DNA from: Sipunculus nudus
Lineage: Eukaryota; Annelida; Sipuncula; Golfingiida; Sipunculidae
Assembly: GCA_026874595.1 (NCBI GenBank)
Contig: CM049306.1
Span: 39,250,019 to 39,314,018 of the forward strand
Direction of reading: 5' to 3'
DNA length: 64,000 nucleotides
The translations under genes and the position numbers were made by a program. Shown piece by piece: positions 61,070 to 64,000 of this stretch; position 1 is the first letter of the stretch; each line of letters opens with the position of its first letter. The notes beneath the pieces are model-generated. The model saw only the letters and a list, made by a program, of their open reading frames with translations, was not told where the DNA came from and did not search any database.

Positions 61070-64000
61070 ATGGCCAGTCTTCGTATCTGTTCTCTGAACG
61101 TCAGAGGACTAAACAATCACTTTAAACGAAAGAAAATATTCTATTGGTTGAAACGGCGTAATATTGATATTGCTTTCTTGCAAGAAACCTATTGTGTTCC
61201 AGCTTTTATCAGAATATTTAACAGCTCGTTGGATGGTACAGTTTATCATTCAGCGTCAGATACTTCTCATGGAAAAGGGGTAGCTATTTTAATAAACCGA
61301 AATGTTGGGTTTAAAATAATAGATGAATATCAAGATAAATTGGGTAGAAAATTATTAATTAACTTAGAAATATCAGAGCACTTGTACACATTGGTTTGTT
61401 TGTATGCACCAAACCAGGATAAACATCACTGTGAGTTTATAACAGAGACACTGAACTGGCTCACTGAGCACTGCAAGGCTCAGGAAAATTTAATAATTGC
61501 TGGAGATTTCAACAGTATTCTTACACACACAGATACTTATACTAAATTCCATTTAAAGGATAAATGTACGACTCTCTTTCAAAATTTTGTTTGTACTCTT
61601 GACTTAGTAGATACTTTTCTTTTAAGTGATAATGCTGAACGTTTTACATGTGCCGACAACTGTGGGAAACTCAGAAGCAGACTTGATTATATATTTGTTG
61701 CAAAAACATTTAAATCCCATATTAGAAATTACACTAACTGCACAGTAATTACCGGTAAAATCGGAGATCGTTTGACCAATCACAGTGCGGTTGGCATTGA
61801 CATAGAAACTTGCATGAACAACAGAGGTCAAGGCTATTGGAAGTTAAATATCCAGCTTTTAAATGACACCGTTTACATAAAATTAATAGAAAATATTATA
61901 AACCAGTGTCTTACAGAACATAAAGGTACTATTACACTTTTATTATTGTGGGATCTCATTAAAATTAAAGTAAGAGAAGTTTCCATTGTTTACTCGAAGG
62001 AAAAAGCTTCATATAAGAAAAATAAAATAAGGTGTCTTGAACAAAAGATATTGAATCTGAAAAAGGAAACTGAAAAAGAAGAAGAAATTACCAAGTCTGA
62101 ATTAGATTTAAATGTTCTATATGATGAAAAAACAAAAGGTGCCCAAATCCGATCTAGAGCAAGATGGGTCGAGGATGGAGAGAGAAGTTCCAAGTATTTC
62201 TTCTTGTTAGAAAGAAAACATCAAATGATGAATACAATCACTTGTATACAATACTGTAATATCTCTTATACTGATGATGATAAGATTCTGCAAATAATAT
62301 CAGAATTTTATGAACAACTTTACACGTCATCAGCACCATCTAAATCTGAGATAGATACATATTTTAATGAAACAGGGGTATTTCCCAAATTATCTGAAAA
62401 GCGACATGAACTATGTGATAAACCGATAACAAAACAAGAATGTGATAATATTATAAATCAGTTAAAAGATAACAAATCTCCTGGTTTAGACGGCCTTCCC
62501 AATGAATTTTACAAGAAGTTCTGGAAAATACTTGGGCCAATTTTCTATGACCTCCAAAATGAAATCTATATTAAACAGGAAATGCCAATATCAATGAGAA
62601 AAGCCGTTATCTCTTTAATCTTTAAAAAGGGAGATAAAGAAGAACTTAATAATTACAGACCAATAAGCCTGTGTAATACAGATTACAAAATATTAACATT
62701 TATATTTGCAAAAAGAATACAGAAAGTAGCAGATCATATAATTAATTTAGACCAAACAGGCTATATTAAGGGGCGCTATATTGGTAACAATATACGTTTA
62801 GCTCAGGACATTATTAATTATACAAAATTATGTAACAAAGAAGGTGCTTTAATTCAGCTCGATTTCTCCAAAGCTTTTGACACCTTGGAATGGGAATTTA
62901 TGTTTACTGCATTAAAGTATTTTAATTTTGGAAATTAATTTTTACGATGGATAAAAATATTTTACAAAAAACCTGAATTCTGTATAAAAAACAATGGCTG
63001 GATTTCTCCCATAAAAGTTATGCAACGCGGAATAAGACAAGGGTGCCCAGTTTCGGCATTGCTTTTTATCATAGCTGTTGAGTTTATGGCCATTAGGATA
63101 AGAAATAATAATGATATACATGGATTTACGATAAATGGTGAAATTGTGAAATTATCACAGTATGCGGACAACACAACTATTGCAGTCACAGATCAAAGCT
63201 CCATACATAGTTCATTAGAAGAGGTAAAACAATTTGGAAAAGTATCAGGTCTACAGCTCAATCTCAAAAAGTCTATAGGATTATGGTTAGGTTTAAAAGA
63301 AAATACCCCTATTAACATCTATGAAATCAAGTGGACAGAAGAACCAGTAAAATACCTGGGGGTGTATATTTCTACGGATCAAACCTTTGTGTTACAAAAG
63401 AATTGGGACGAAGCCATAAATAAGTTAATCAAAATAATAAATACTTGGAAGAAAAGAAACCTTTCTATTTTCGGGAAAATTCTAATTTTAAAATCTCTTG
63501 GTATATCACAACTACTTCTTAAAGCTTTGGTATTAGAAATTAATACATAGGAACTACGTAAAATAGAAAGGATTATGTATAAGTATATATGGAATTCTCG
63601 TGATCGAATTAAAAGAAAAACTCTTATAGGCACGTATGACCAAGGTGGACTGAAAATGCCCGATATAGAATCTATAGTCCAAGCCGCAAAAAGTGCTTGG
63701 ATTCCAAGAATATTACAAAATAAGTACAAAGCATCTTGCTTTCTACGTTTTTTTCTTAGCCAGATTGGTCTCGATATAACAACAGTCTTACAGACAAATG
63801 TTACAAACGAGAAAGAATTACAGGATTTTGCCTATTTACCACTTTTTTATAGACAGATGATTTTTAGTTATAATAACTGTAAGAAATTACTTCCATTTAG
63901 TAAAATGACACCAGATAAAATATTAAGCCAGTTCATTTGGGGAAATAAAAACATTTTATATAAAGGAAAGCCCCTTCTTTTTAAAGCATGGGTTAGCGCA
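61070..64000 (+). pseudogene. LINE ORF2: AP-like endonuclease and reverse transcriptase, partial
   Basis: ATG at 61070 follows ORF1 by 13 bases. The N-terminal endonuclease/exonuclease/phosphatase domain has LRICSLNVRG (N10), FLQET (E39), LIIAGDFNSIL and RLDYIF. The usual SDH motif near the end is TNH (N237, H238), a likely loss of an aspartate. The RT has RWVEDGERSSKYF, KSPGLDGLPNEFYKKFW, NYRPISLCNTDYKI and the intact motif A LDFSKAFD, in an L1/Tx1-like arrangement. Stops interrupt the frame at 62936-62938 (TAA) and 63548-63550 (TAG); the same frame continues after each. The active-site YADD is YADN (Asn codon 63170-63172), which would abolish polymerisation. Thumb-region sequence continues in frame to the window end. 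Confidence 0.95.

Larger units (their letters stand above)
59540..64000 (+). mobile_element. L1/Tx1-like LINE encoding a NADAR domain, runs off window
   Basis: The element holds a GC-richer 5' region, a first ORF (RRM-like, zinc knuckle, NADAR) and a second ORF (endonuclease, reverse transcriptase), with 13 bases between them. The start is placed at ~59540, where composition changes (GGGACGGTCACGTGATGCAG nearby). No terminal repeat defines it, and the 3' end and target duplication lie outside the window. The copy is near full length at the 5' side but carries a frameshift, three nonsense codons and catalytic-site changes, so it is an inactive relic of a once active family. Confidence 0.88.

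Noticed and set aside
61622-61831. Minus-strand ORF opposite LINE ORF2
   Set aside because: Antisense shadow of the endonuclease domain.

Overview
The window looks like animal nuclear DNA that is gene-poor and AT-rich. It has no prokaryotic gene density, no operons and no confident host protein-coding exon. The repeat content (two kinds of LINE, tRNA-derived SINEs, pogo- and hAT-like MITEs, and many non-autonomous elements with tandem-repeat cores, GACGG microsatellites and terminal hairpins) resembles that of marine invertebrates. A mollusc, probably a bivalve, is my best guess by general resemblance; it was not tested by any search.

Layout. 1-9 kb: a 1.26-kb pogo/Tigger-like TIR element, a 61-bp minisatellite and three tRNA-derived SINE remnants. 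9.4-13.1 kb: a large element (family E) with a family A element inserted in it. 14.4-17.2 kb: a small TIR element, then a family C element holding a nested family D element. 17.9-29.2 kb: three more family A elements, two of them over 2 kb, one with an internal 0.65-kb duplication. 29.6-35.2 kb: mostly unannotated AT-rich sequence with a degenerate tandem array. 35.3-39.3 kb: an hAT-like MITE with a perfect 8-bp target duplication, then a family A element split by a 5'-truncated LINE with a perfect 13-bp target duplication, then a 100-bp family A derivative. 41-51.8 kb: a pogo-like MITE, two family B elements with ~277-bp tandem units, and family A segments. 56-57.8 kb: a second family E copy with a triple tRNA-like insertion. 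59.5-64 kb: the 5' two-thirds or more of an L1/Tx1-like LINE that runs off the window.

The most interesting item is this last LINE. Its first ORF encodes an RRM-like region, a CCHC zinc knuckle and then a NADAR (YbiA-like) domain, the family whose characterised members act on ADP-ribosylated guanine or on riboflavin-pathway intermediates. The second ORF encodes an apurinic-type endonuclease and a reverse transcriptase. This copy is decayed: a frameshift and a TGA in ORF1, two nonsense codons in ORF2, and Asp-to-Asn changes at two catalytic motifs. A NADAR domain in a retrotransposon suggests that the element edits or protects against a host ADP-ribosylation chemistry; that is inference.

A second signal is that families A, B, D and E share the GC-rich palindrome GGTGGCGCCACC (nine exact copies) or close variants of it, plus a common end structure (hairpin, short inverted repeat, tandem core, GACGG microsatellite, terminal hairpin, A-run). 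Rolling-circle (Helitron/Helentron or 'pearl'-like) non-autonomous elements fit this best, but no Rep/helicase gene is present here to prove it.
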